NCBI GenBank assembly: GCA_017990155.1
Contig: JAGNOM010000192.1
Location: 1-5,884 of the forward strand
Source: Propionivibrio sp.
GTDB lineage: Bacteria; Pseudomonadota; Gammaproteobacteria; Burkholderiales; Rhodocyclaceae
DNA length: 5,884 nucleotides
Reading direction: 5' to 3'
Of this stretch, positions 1 to 5,884 are shown one piece after another. The notes under the pieces are model-generated. The model was not told the DNA's origin. It was given only the letters and a program-made list of their open reading frames with translations, and made no database searches. The translations under genes and the position numbers were made by a program. The first letter of the stretch is position 1; each line of letters opens with the position of its first letter.

Positions 1-486
1 CGCCTCATCTATGCTTTGGGAATTCGTAATGTCGGCGAGACGACTGCGAAAGATCTCGCACGCCACTTCGGCAGTCTCGATCGTCTGATCGCCGCCAGCG
101 ACGAGGAGTGGCTCCAGGTCAATGACGTTGGTCCGGTCGTCGTCCAATGCCTGCGTCAGTTCCTTTCCGAGTCGCACAATCTTGAAGTGATAGAGCAACT
201 GCGCGCGGCCGGTATCGCTTGGCTAGAGGGCGAGCCTCAGCGGACGGCGGCGGGGTCGCTCGCTGGCAAGGTGTTTGTGCTCACCGGGACTTTGCCAGCG
301 CTTTCACGCGAAGAAGCGAAAGCGTTGATCGAGTCGGCCGGTGGCAAGGTCAGCGGATCGGTATCGAAGAAGACGGACTATGTGGTTGCCGGCGAGGAAG
401 CCGGTTCAAAGCTCGAAAAAGCGCAGGCGCTAGGTGTGGCCGTGATCGATGAGGCACAATTGCGAACCCTGCTGGGCGAACAATAA
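1..486 (+). CDS. ligA: NAD-dependent DNA ligase LigA, C-terminal part (5' end outside window)
   Basis: This is the last 161 codons of the bacterial NAD+-dependent DNA ligase, which seals nicks between Okazaki fragments and during repair. The reading frame is open from base 1, so the gene starts upstream; the family is usually about 670-700 aa, and the adenylation and OB domains are missing only because of the window edge. Visible residues 1-50 hold the end of the helix-hairpin-helix DNA-binding region, with hairpins GIRNVGETTAK (about 7-17) and VNDVGPVVVQ (about 40-49). Residues about 84-161 form the C-terminal BRCT domain, with the LigA-typical stretches VFVLTGTL, SREEAK, GGKVSGSVSKKTDYVVAGE and AGSKLEKA. 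The frame closes with TAA 20 bases before galU, so it probably heads or precedes the downstream operon. An internal TTG at base 16 is not a real start, because the homologous sequence continues upstream of it. Confidence 0.97.
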   Translation, partial: RLIYALGIRNVGETTAKDLARHFGSLDRLIAASDEEWLQVNDVGPVVVQCLRQFLSESHNLEVIEQLRAAGIAWLEGEPQRTAAGSLAGKVFVLTGTLPALSREEAKALIESAGGKVSGSVSKKTDYVVAGEEAGSKLEKAQALGVAVIDEAQLRTLLGEQ

Positions 487-490
487 ACAG

Positions 491-499
491 AGAGGAGAG
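491..499 (+). promoter_or_regulatory. Ribosome binding site of galU
   Basis: The purine-rich run AGAGGAGAG lies in the 20-base gap after ligA. Its GGAG core at 494-497 is 9 bases before the ATG at 507, a good Shine-Dalgarno fit that supports that start. Confidence 0.75.
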
Positions 500-506
500 A
501 CGTCGA

Positions 507-1379
507 ATGAAAAGAGTCAGAAAGGCAGTCTTCCCGGTCGCAGGACTCGGCACCCGTTTTCTTCCGGCGACGAAGGCCAGCCCGAAGGAAATGATGCCGA
601 TCGTCGATAAGCCGCTGATTCAGTACGCGGTCGAAGAAGCGGCGGCGGCAGGGATCACCGACATGATCTTCGTGACGGGACGAACCAAGCGCTCGATCGA
701 GGACCATTTCGACAAAGCCTACGAACTCGAAACCGAGCTTGCTATGAAGCACAAGACCGAGATGCTTGAAACCGTGCGCTCGCTTTTGCCCAAGAACATC
801 AACTGCATCTACATTCGCCAGCCGGAAGCGCTTGGCCTGGGTCACGCGGTTCTGTGCGCGAAGCCGGTGATTGGCGACGAACCTTTCGCCATCCTGCTCG
901 CTGACGATCTGCTCGATGCCAATCCGCCGGTGATGAAGCAGATGACCGACGTCTTCAACGAACGCCAGTGTTCGGTGATCGGTGTGCTCGATGTACCGCG
1001 TTCGGAGACGCGCAGCTACGGCATCGTCAAGTCGAGCTACGTGAGCGACCGTCTCGAACGCTTCGAAGGCGTCGTCGAGAAGCCGAAACCCGAGGATGCG
1101 CCATCGACGCTGGCCGTCGTCGGCCGGTACATTCTGACGCCGCGCATCTTTCATCATCTGGAAAACGTCAAGCCGGGGTCCGGCGGAGAAATCCAGTTGA
1201 CCGACGGCATGGCCGCGCTCCTCGCCGAAGAGCAGGTGTTGGCTTACCGCTACATCGGAACACGTTACGACTGCGGTTCCAAGCTGGGCTACTTGCAGGC
1301 GACTGTTGACTTTGGCCGACGCCATCCCGAAGTCGGCGCCGATTTCTCGAACTATCTGAAAACCCTGGAACACGCATGA
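507..1379 (+). CDS. galU: UTP-glucose-1-phosphate uridylyltransferase GalU
   Basis: A cytoplasmic nucleotidyltransferase that makes UDP-glucose and pyrophosphate from UTP and glucose-1-phosphate, feeding exopolysaccharide, LPS sugar and trehalose or glycogen-related pathways. The protein is 290 aa, close to the roughly 290-300 aa of bacterial GalU. Visible signatures in order: nucleotide loop VAGLGTRFLPATK (11-23), ASPKEMMPIVDKP (24-36), LGLGHAV (109-115), the metal-site region LADD (131-134), VEKPKP (190-195), GRYILTP (206-212), GGEIQLTDG (226-234) and DCGSKLGYL (255-263). These separate it from the shorter RfbA-type thymidylyltransferases and the larger GlmU. The ATG at 507 is preceded by a good Shine-Dalgarno, and homology begins within a few residues of it. 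The stop overlaps the start of the next gene (ATGA, 1376-1379), which suggests co-translation. Paralogous galF/cugP-type enzymes are possible alternatives, but the motifs fit GalU best. Confidence 0.96.
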   Translation: MKRVRKAVFPVAGLGTRFLPATKASPKEMMPIVDKPLIQYAVEEAAAAGITDMIFVTGRTKRSIEDHFDKAYELETELAMKHKTEMLETVRSLLPKNINCIYIRQPEALGLGHAVLCAKPVIGDEPFAILLADDLLDANPPVMKQMTDVFNERQCSVIGVLDVPRSETRSYGIVKSSYVSDRLERFEGVVEKPKPEDAPSTLAVVGRYILTPRIFHHLENVKPGSGGEIQLTDGMAALLAEEQVLAYRYIGTRYDCGSKLGYLQATVDFGRRHPEVGADFSNYLKTLEHA

Positions 1380-1924
1380 CTGATATACAAAAAATCAAGG
1401 ACATCCTGGCTTCGGCTGACGTCATCCATACGGAAGAAGAAGTCGCCGCCGCAGTGAGCCGCGTTGCGCGCGAAATCACTGAGAAGCTGGGCGAAACGAA
1501 CCCGTTGCTCCTCGTCGTGATGAGCGGCGGCGTGCCGTTTGCCGGTCACCTGATGACGCAGCTGCACTTCCCGCTCGAATTCGACTATCTGCATGTGACG
1601 CGCTACGGTCAGGAAACTTCTGGTGGCGCGCTCTCCTGGCGCGCTGCGCCGTGGACGCCGGTCAAGGGCCGTACGGTCATCATTCTTGACGACATCCTCG
1701 ATGAAGGGCTGACCTTGGCGGCAATCGTCGAGCGCATGAAGGAACTGGGTGCGGCGGCGTGCTATACCGCTGTCGCGACCGATAAACTCAATGGCAAGAA
1801 GAAACCGCTCAAGGCCGATTTCGTCGCACTGACCGTTCCCGACCGGTTCGTCTTTGGCTATGGCATGGATGTGCGCGGCGCATTTCGCAATCTTCCCGCG
1901 ATCTATGCCATGAAGGAGGAGTGA
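1376..1924 (+). CDS. hpt: Hypoxanthine-guanine phosphoribosyltransferase (type I PRTase)
   Basis: A 182-aa purine salvage enzyme predicted to join hypoxanthine or guanine to PRPP, giving IMP or GMP and pyrophosphate in the cytoplasm. The PRPP-binding motif VIILDDILDEGLTL is at 101-114, preceded by the MSGGVPF loop (49-55). The hood ends with DRFVFGYGMDVRGAFRNLP (156-174), matching the GY..D....FR.L block of HGPRTs, and K146 in LKADFVAL lines up with the purine-contacting Lys of the human enzyme by my hand alignment. It differs from classical Hpt: the flexible loop reads HVTRYGQETSGG (73-84) instead of a Ser-Tyr-Gly type, and Glu replaces the usual Thr after the catalytic Asp (DEG, not DTG). 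I recall these as features of a proteobacterial HGPRT subfamily, so exact base preference is inferred. Start ATG 1376 overlaps the galU stop by 4 bases, with only a weak GGA at 1367-1369. One base separates it from the phosphorylase gene, which supplies hypoxanthine. Confidence 0.9.
   Translation: MTDIQKIKDILASADVIHTEEEVAAAVSRVAREITEKLGETNPLLLVVMSGGVPFAGHLMTQLHFPLEFDYLHVTRYGQETSGGALSWRAAPWTPVKGRTVIILDDILDEGLTLAAIVERMKELGAAACYTAVATDKLNGKKKPLKADFVALTVPDRFVFGYGMDVRGAFRNLPAIYAMKEE
1913..1920 (+). promoter_or_regulatory. Strong Shine-Dalgarno for the phosphorylase gene, inside the 3' end of hpt
   Basis: AAGGAGGA is a near-perfect anti-16S match, 5 bases before the ATG at 1926. It is embedded in the last codons of hpt (Lys-Glu-Glu-stop), so the hpt C-terminus doubles as the ribosome landing site for the next gene. 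Confidence 0.85.
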
Positions 1925-1925
1925 A

Positions 1926-2681
1926 ATGCTCGCGGTGATCGGTGGTAGCGGCCTGACTCAGCTCGCCAATCTCGACGTATCGCACCGTGAGGTCTTGCGC
2001 ACGCCGTATGGCGAACCCTCGGGCGCGGTGACGTTCGGCCAGATCTGCGGCCGGCCGGTGGCGTTTCTGGCAAGACACGGTTACGGACACACGATTCCGC
2101 CGCACGAGGTCAATTACCAGGCCAACATCTGGGCGTTGTGCAACCGTGGGGTTACGCGCATCATCTCGGTTGCGTCGGTCGGCTGCATTCGCGCAGACCT
2201 CAAGCCCGGTGACGTGGTCATCCCGCATCAGATCATCGATTACACCTGGGGACGGAAGTCGACCTTCCACGAAGGGCCGGATCAGCAGGTGACCCATATC
2301 GACTTTACCGAGCCTTACGACGAAGCACTGCGTCAGCAACTCATCGCAGCAGCGACTGAAGTCGGGATCGCCATCAGCGACAACGCCGTTTACGCCGCCA
2401 TGCAGGGCCCACGACTGGAGACTGCGGCCGAGATCAATCGCCTGGAGCGTGATGGGGCTGACGTCGTGGGAATGACCGGAATGCCCGAGGCCTCTCTGGC
2501 ACGCGAATTGGGTGTTCCATACGCCGCGATCAGCGTTGTCGCCAATTACGCCGCCGGGCGTGCCGATAGCCGCAAGGGAATCAGTTTCGAGGCGATTCAG
2601 GGCGTATTGCACGAGTCTATGGGGCACGTGCGCGCGATCATCGAAACCATGGTGGGCCATGGCGATTCGACCGGTTCTTAA
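1926..2681 (+). CDS. mtnP: Probable S-methyl-5'-thioinosine phosphorylase (MTAP/PNP family)
   Basis: A 251-aa nucleoside phosphorylase of the MTA phosphorylase/PNP class II family. It probably splits S-methyl-5'-thioinosine with phosphate into hypoxanthine and 5-methylthioribose-1-phosphate. Motifs: phosphate loop VIGGSGL (4-10), phosphate-site LARHGYGH (48-55) and IPPHEVNYQANIWAL (57-71), GDVVIPHQIIDYTWGR (95-110), MQGPRLET (159-166), and VGMTGMPEASLAREL (181-195) with the ribose-site Met. The base-site segment is VVANYAAG (204-211). Human MTAP has two Asp here that select 6-aminopurines; Asn, as in PNPs, suits 6-oxopurines. This and the adjacent hpt favour the thioinosine enzyme, as described for PA3004 of Pseudomonas aeruginosa. 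Automatic annotation may call it MTA phosphorylase or a generic PNP; that remains possible. The start is well supported by the Shine-Dalgarno at 1913-1920 and by the N-terminal GGSG motif at residue 6. Its last 23 bases overlap def. Confidence 0.88.
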   Translation: MLAVIGGSGLTQLANLDVSHREVLRTPYGEPSGAVTFGQICGRPVAFLARHGYGHTIPPHEVNYQANIWALCNRGVTRIISVASVGCIRADLKPGDVVIPHQIIDYTWGRKSTFHEGPDQQVTHIDFTEPYDEALRQQLIAAATEVGIAISDNAVYAAMQGPRLETAAEINRLERDGADVVGMTGMPEASLARELGVPYAAISVVANYAAGRADSRKGISFEAIQGVLHESMGHVRAIIETMVGHGDSTGS

Positions 2682-3195
2682 GATGGGCGATCCTCGCCTG
2701 TGGCAACAGGCGAGGGCGGTCGAAGCGTTCGGCACGCCCGAGCTGCTCGCGCTGATTGATGATATGCGCGAAACCATGAGCCATCTCAACGGTGCCGGCC
2801 TGGCGGCTCCGCAAATCGGCGTCGACTTGCGCGTAGTCATCTTCGGGATCGAGGACAATCCGCGCTATCCCGATGCCGAGAGTGTTCCCTTCACTATCCT
2901 GATCAACCCGGTCTTGACACCGCTTTCCGAGGAACTGGAAGACGGCTGGGAAGGCTGTTTGTCGGTGCCTGGGCTGCGGGGCTTGGTGCCGCGCTGGCGT
3001 CATTTGCGCTATACAGGCTTCGATCCTTTTGGAACGCCGATCGATCGCGTGGTCGATGGCTTCCACGCGCGCGTCGTCCAACACGAGAGCGATCACCTTG
3101 ACGGCATTCTCTACCCGAGCCGAATCCGTGATTTCCGTTGCTTCGGCTTTACTGAAGAGCTTTTCCCCGACGCGGCGCTCGCGCCTGACGACTGA
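2659..3195 (+). CDS. def: Peptide deformylase (Def)
   Basis: A metalloenzyme (Fe2+ or Zn2+) that removes the formyl group from the N-terminal Met of new proteins at the ribosome. The 178-aa length is typical. All three family motifs are intact: GAGLAAPQIG (45-54), EGCLS (98-102) and QHESDHLDG (141-149). Expected metal ligands are C100, H142 and H146, with E143 as catalytic base. The start at 2659 (MAIRPVLKMGDPRL) keeps the conserved N-terminal segment. The open frame runs back to 2512, but that extension lies in mtnP and does not look like a deformylase. A later ATG at 2683, just after the mtnP stop, would cut into the conserved segment. The chosen start overlaps mtnP by 23 bases and has only a weak GGTGGG (2651-2656), too close for a good Shine-Dalgarno, so translation is probably coupled. 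No fmt lies next to it, so it may be a second def copy in the genome (inference). Confidence 0.95.
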   Translation: MAIRPVLKMGDPRLWQQARAVEAFGTPELLALIDDMRETMSHLNGAGLAAPQIGVDLRVVIFGIEDNPRYPDAESVPFTILINPVLTPLSEELEDGWEGCLSVPGLRGLVPRWRHLRYTGFDPFGTPIDRVVDGFHARVVQHESDHLDGILYPSRIRDFRCFGFTEELFPDAALAPDD

Positions 3196-3204
3196 GCAGC
3201 GTCT

Positions 3205-5787
3205 TCAACACTTGAGCCGGTCGATCAGTTCGGTTTCCAGCTTGATCCGGTCGTTGCTTTCGCCGAGGTCACCACCGCTGATCAGGAAGGTGTCTTCGAC
3301 TCGTTCGCCCAAGGTGACAATCTTCGCCGTATGCAGATTGGCGCCGTGAGCTGCGAGCGTCATGGCGACGGTGTAGAGCAGGCCGGGACGATCCGCAGCG
3401 CTGACCGACAGCACGAAGTACACACCTTTTTCGTCGGCCTGGATCGTCACCGTCGGCTGAATCGGGAAGTGCTTGACTTGGCGCGATATTCGTCCGCTGG
3501 CCGGTGCCTCCGGCGCGGCCTGACGCGTGAGCCGGTCGGTGAGTTCGTGCTCGATGTAGGCGAGCATGTCCTTGTCCTGGTCGCGTCCGCTGACATCGAG
3601 CAGCATGAAGCTGTCGAGCGCGTAGCCGTTGCGCGTCGTGTGAATCTTGGCGTCCATGATGTTGAAGCCGGCCCGGCTGAAGAATCCGACCATGCGCGCA
3701 AACAGGTCGCGCTGATCCAGTGTGTAGGCCATGACCTCGATGCCGTCGCCATGGACATTGATGCGTGCCTTGACGATTGGTTTCTTGCTGTCGAGGCGAT
3801 AGTGCAGAGCACGCGCATGCCAGCAGACTTCTTCGGCTGAATGGCGCAGGAAGTACACCGTGTCGAGTTGATTCCACAAGCGCTCGTGCGCGTTCTCCGG
3901 TATCGCGAAGTAGCGGAGCAGACGCACCGCTTCGTCCTGTCGCTCTTGAATGATGCCCTGAGTGACGGGGGCCTGGCCGCCCGACAACAACAGTCTTCGG
4001 GTCTGCGTGTAAAGCTGTTCCAGTAGCTGACCCTTCCACGTGTTCCAGACTTTTGGACTGGTTCCGCGAATGTCAGCCACGGTAAATAGGTATAGCGCGG
4101 TCAGGTGGCGCACATCCTTCGCGATTGCGGCAAAGTCGGCGAGGATGTCCGGGTCGGAGATGTCCTTCTTCTGCGCGACGTTCGACATGACGAGATGTTG
4201 GCGAACGATCCAGACGATCAGCTCGGTGTCCTCTTCGCTTAAACCGTGGCTCGTGCAGAATTCGAGAGCGTCGATCGCGCCAAGTTCGGAATGGCCGCCG
4301 CCGCGCCCTTTAGCGATATCGTGGAAAAGCGCGGCAACATACAGCACCCACGGGCGATCGAAGTTGCTGATGAGCTGGCTGCAGAACGGGTATTCGTGAC
4401 CGAACTCCGATTCCGAGAAGCGGCGCAGGTTGCGCAATACGCGAAGAATGTGCTGATCCACCGTGTAGGCATGAAACAGATCGTGTTGCATCTGGCCGAC
4501 GATGGCGCCAAAGTTCGGCAGGTAGCGACCAAGGATGTCGAACTGGTTCATCCGGCGAAGCTCATGCAACACGCCTCGCGGTTGCTTGAACAGCGAGACA
4601 AAACACGCTTTGTTTTCCGGGTCGCTGCGGAATGCATCGTCGATCAGCTGCCGAGCCCGCCATAGCGCGCGGATCGTACGCGCGGTCATGCCTTTCAGCT
4701 CGGAGTGTTGCTGCATGACAGAGAAGGCCTCAAGGATCGCGCCGGGCTTCTTGTTGAATACGTCTTCGTCGGTTACATCAAGCAGTTGGTGCGTGTTCTG
4801 GAAGCGTTCGTTGATCACTTGCGGAACCTGCGCTGCCGGCGGGAAGATCGCCGTGCCCATGTTCTGGAGCAGGATCGTGTTCAGTTGGGTGACCGACTTC
4901 GCCGTTCGGTAGTACTCCTGCATGAGGAGTTCGCTGGCGCGCCGGGTCGTCGAATCGAAAAAGCCGAGCTGTTCGGCGAGTGCCGTTTGGTGATCGAACA
5001 GAATGCGGTCTTCGCGCCGACCGACGAGAAGATGCAGATGAATGCGCAGGCGCTGCAGGAATAGTTCGCGACGCTCAAGGCCCAGTCGCTCGCGGTCGGT
5101 GATAAAGCCGTGTTGCTCGAGATCTCGCCAGCTATTGCCAAAGCCAGCAGCCTGCGCGATCCAGAGAATGGTTTGCAGGTCGCGCAGACCGCCGGGGCTT
5201 TCCTTGCAATTGGGCTCAAGGCTGTAGGGCGACTCCTCAAACCGGAGATAGCGCTCATCCTGTTCCACCCTCTTGGAGTGAAAGAACGCCAGCGGATCAA
5301 GTTGTTGCCGGAATTGGGCTTTGAACCTGAAAAAAAGAGCGCTTGAACCCGCCAGGAGTCGCGCTTCCACGAGTGCCGTCTGCACCGTCAGGTCGGCGGC
5401 CGCTTCCTCCAGGCATTCGTCAACGGTGCGTACACTGTGTCCGATTTCGAGACCGATGTCCCAGAACAGGCCGACGAGTTGTTCGAGCTGCGCTTTGAGC
5501 CTGGTATCGGCCGGCTCCGGAAGCAGGAGCAATAGATCAATGTCGGACGCTGGCCACAATTCACCACGGCCATAGCCACCGACCGCAACCAGCGCCAGCG
5601 AAGCGGGAAAATCCAGTTCGTCCCAAAGCTCGCAAAGAACCGCATCAACGAGATGTCGGCGCCCCAACAACAGGGCAGAGACATCTTGTGCCTCGGAATA
5701 CCGCTGCTTCAGCGTGGTCTGCTCGACTTGCAGTCGGCTCCGGTAACGTGCCAGCAGTTCGCTGCGAGCGTCGGGTGCGAGAATCAT
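3205..5787 (-). CDS. glnD: PII uridylyltransferase / uridylyl-removing enzyme GlnD
   Basis: The 860-aa bifunctional sensor of nitrogen status, which uridylylates PII proteins (GlnB/GlnK) when glutamine is low and deuridylylates them when it is high. Domains in order: nucleotidyltransferase with GGYGRGELWPASDID (70-84; D82 and D84 bind metal); the GlnD-type linker with KESPGGLRDLQTILW (195-209); an HD hydrolase domain with HAYTVDQH (439-446), the HD pair H489-D490 in ALFHDIAKGRGGGH, and QH at 530-531; then two C-terminal ACT domains at about 675-755 and 789-845, which sense glutamine. All catalytic motifs look intact, so both activities are expected. Length is close to the 850-890 aa of proteobacterial GlnD. 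I chose the ATG at 5787 although the frame stays open to 5883, because the upstream 32 codons are the out-of-frame 3' end of map. The start overlaps the map stop by 4 bases (ATGA), the usual map-glnD coupling. The gene ends 9 bases from def, tail to tail. Confidence 0.97.
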   Translation of the reverse strand: MILAPDARSELLARYRSRLQVEQTTLKQRYSEAQDVSALLLGRRHLVDAVLCELWDELDFPASLALVAVGGYGRGELWPASDIDLLLLLPEPADTRLKAQLEQLVGLFWDIGLEIGHSVRTVDECLEEAAADLTVQTALVEARLLAGSSALFFRFKAQFRQQLDPLAFFHSKRVEQDERYLRFEESPYSLEPNCKESPGGLRDLQTILWIAQAAGFGNSWRDLEQHGFITDRERLGLERRELFLQRLRIHLHLLVGRREDRILFDHQTALAEQLGFFDSTTRRASELLMQEYYRTAKSVTQLNTILLQNMGTAIFPPAAQVPQVINERFQNTHQLLDVTDEDVFNKKPGAILEAFSVMQQHSELKGMTARTIRALWRARQLIDDAFRSDPENKACFVSLFKQPRGVLHELRRMNQFDILGRYLPNFGAIVGQMQHDLFHAYTVDQHILRVLRNLRRFSESEFGHEYPFCSQLISNFDRPWVLYVAALFHDIAKGRGGGHSELGAIDALEFCTSHGLSEEDTELIVWIVRQHLVMSNVAQKKDISDPDILADFAAIAKDVRHLTALYLFTVADIRGTSPKVWNTWKGQLLEQLYTQTRRLLLSGGQAPVTQGIIQERQDEAVRLLRYFAIPENAHERLWNQLDTVYFLRHSAEEVCWHARALHYRLDSKKPIVKARINVHGDGIEVMAYTLDQRDLFARMVGFFSRAGFNIMDAKIHTTRNGYALDSFMLLDVSGRDQDKDMLAYIEHELTDRLTRQAAPEAPASGRISRQVKHFPIQPTVTIQADEKGVYFVLSVSAADRPGLLYTVAMTLAAHGANLHTAKIVTLGERVEDTFLISGGDLGESNDRIKLETELIDRLKC

Positions 5788-5884
5788 GAGCGTGACTTGA
5801 TGCAATCGGGCGCGATGCGGGCGCCCTCGGAAAGCGTCAGCACTTCGAATCCTGTCTCGGTGACAAGGATCGTATGCTCCCACT
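5784..5884 (-). CDS. map: Methionine aminopeptidase, C-terminal end (5' end outside window)
   Basis: On the minus strand, the frame starting at 5882 reads 32 codons and then TGA (5786-5784). The peptide opens WEHTILVTETGFEVLTLSEG and continues to a Lys-Ser-Arg-Ser end. This is the C-terminus of type I methionine aminopeptidase, which removes initiator Met after deformylation. The Glu of the WEHT motif corresponds to the last metal-ligand Glu of the enzyme (E235 in E. coli, from memory), and the short tail after VLTL has about the E. coli length. The rest of the gene lies beyond base 5884. Its TGA overlaps the glnD ATG by 4 bases, so the two are almost certainly co-transcribed. The promoter is outside this window; in many proteobacteria map-glnD is divergent from rpsB. 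Confidence 0.93.
   Translation of the reverse strand, partial: WEHTILVTETGFEVLTLSEGARIAPDCIKSRS

Noticed and set aside
378..1373. 331-codon open frame on the minus strand, antisense to galU
   Set aside because: galU is unmistakable on the other strand. The antisense translation has no recognisable domain and is rich in Arg, Asp, Val and His, as expected from reading GC-rich codons backwards.
2512..2658. N-terminal extension of the deformylase frame
   Set aside because: These 49 codons lie inside the phosphorylase gene in another frame, do not resemble deformylase, and would make the protein much longer than its family.
1809..2858. 349-codon open frame on the minus strand, antisense to hpt, mtnP and def
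   Set aside because: It spans three well-supported genes, shows no motif, and is explained by codon bias of the coding strand.
3141..3164. Hairpin GCTTC...GAAG followed by TTTT near the end of def
   Set aside because: The stem is about 4 bp with a 9-base loop, lies in coding sequence, and is too weak for a terminator.
3169..3203. Possible intrinsic terminator between def and glnD
   Set aside because: The stem is only 4 bp (or 4 plus 5 bp with a large bulge) and there is no following T-run, so I did not annotate it as a terminator.
3269..4039. 256-codon minus-strand frame within glnD, and plus-strand frames opposite glnD such as 3331-3840
   Set aside because: They are out-of-frame or antisense readings of a complete, motif-rich glnD and have low-complexity compositions.
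5788..5883. 32-codon N-terminal extension of GlnD from a GTG at 5883
   Set aside because: The same bases encode the conserved C-terminus of methionine aminopeptidase in another frame, and the extension is Arg- and His-rich without family similarity.

Overview
This window holds ordinary housekeeping genes of a bacterium, most likely a betaproteobacterium. Rhodocyclales is my best guess, but this is an inference from protein character and gene order, not a database match. The DNA is GC-rich and almost wholly coding. The supporting evidence is the gamma/betaproteobacterial map-glnD pairing, a 6-oxopurine methylthioinosine phosphorylase next to a proteobacterial-type hypoxanthine-guanine phosphoribosyltransferase, and the close fit of each protein to proteobacterial family members. 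I see no mobile element, RNA gene, CRISPR array or prophage sequence.

Plus strand, 1-3195: five genes run head to tail with almost no space between them. They are the 3' end of ligA (NAD-dependent DNA ligase, cut by the window edge), galU (UTP-glucose-1-phosphate uridylyltransferase), an hpt-type purine phosphoribosyltransferase, an MTA/MTI-phosphorylase family gene (probably S-methyl-5'-thioinosine phosphorylase) and def (peptide deformylase). Junctions are a 20-base gap (ligA/galU), a 4-base ATGA overlap (galU/hpt), a 1-base gap (hpt/mtnP) and a 23-base overlap (mtnP/def). This looks like one operon with translational coupling. The hpt and mtnP products can act in sequence: the phosphorylase frees hypoxanthine from methylthioinosine and the phosphoribosyltransferase returns it to IMP.

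Minus strand, 5884-3205: the last 32 codons of map (methionine aminopeptidase, cut by the window edge) overlap the start of glnD (PII uridylyltransferase/uridylyl-removing enzyme, 860 aa) by 4 bases. glnD fills the rest of the window and ends 9 bases from the convergent end of def. Def and MetAP carry out consecutive steps of N-terminal protein maturation, and here they sit in opposing operons that meet tail to tail around glnD.

No stretch longer than 20 bases lacks a gene, so there is no room for a classical intergenic promoter inside the window. I found no previously undescribed system. The points worth a second look are the methylthiopurine salvage pair, the coupled start sites and the terminator-poor convergent junction.
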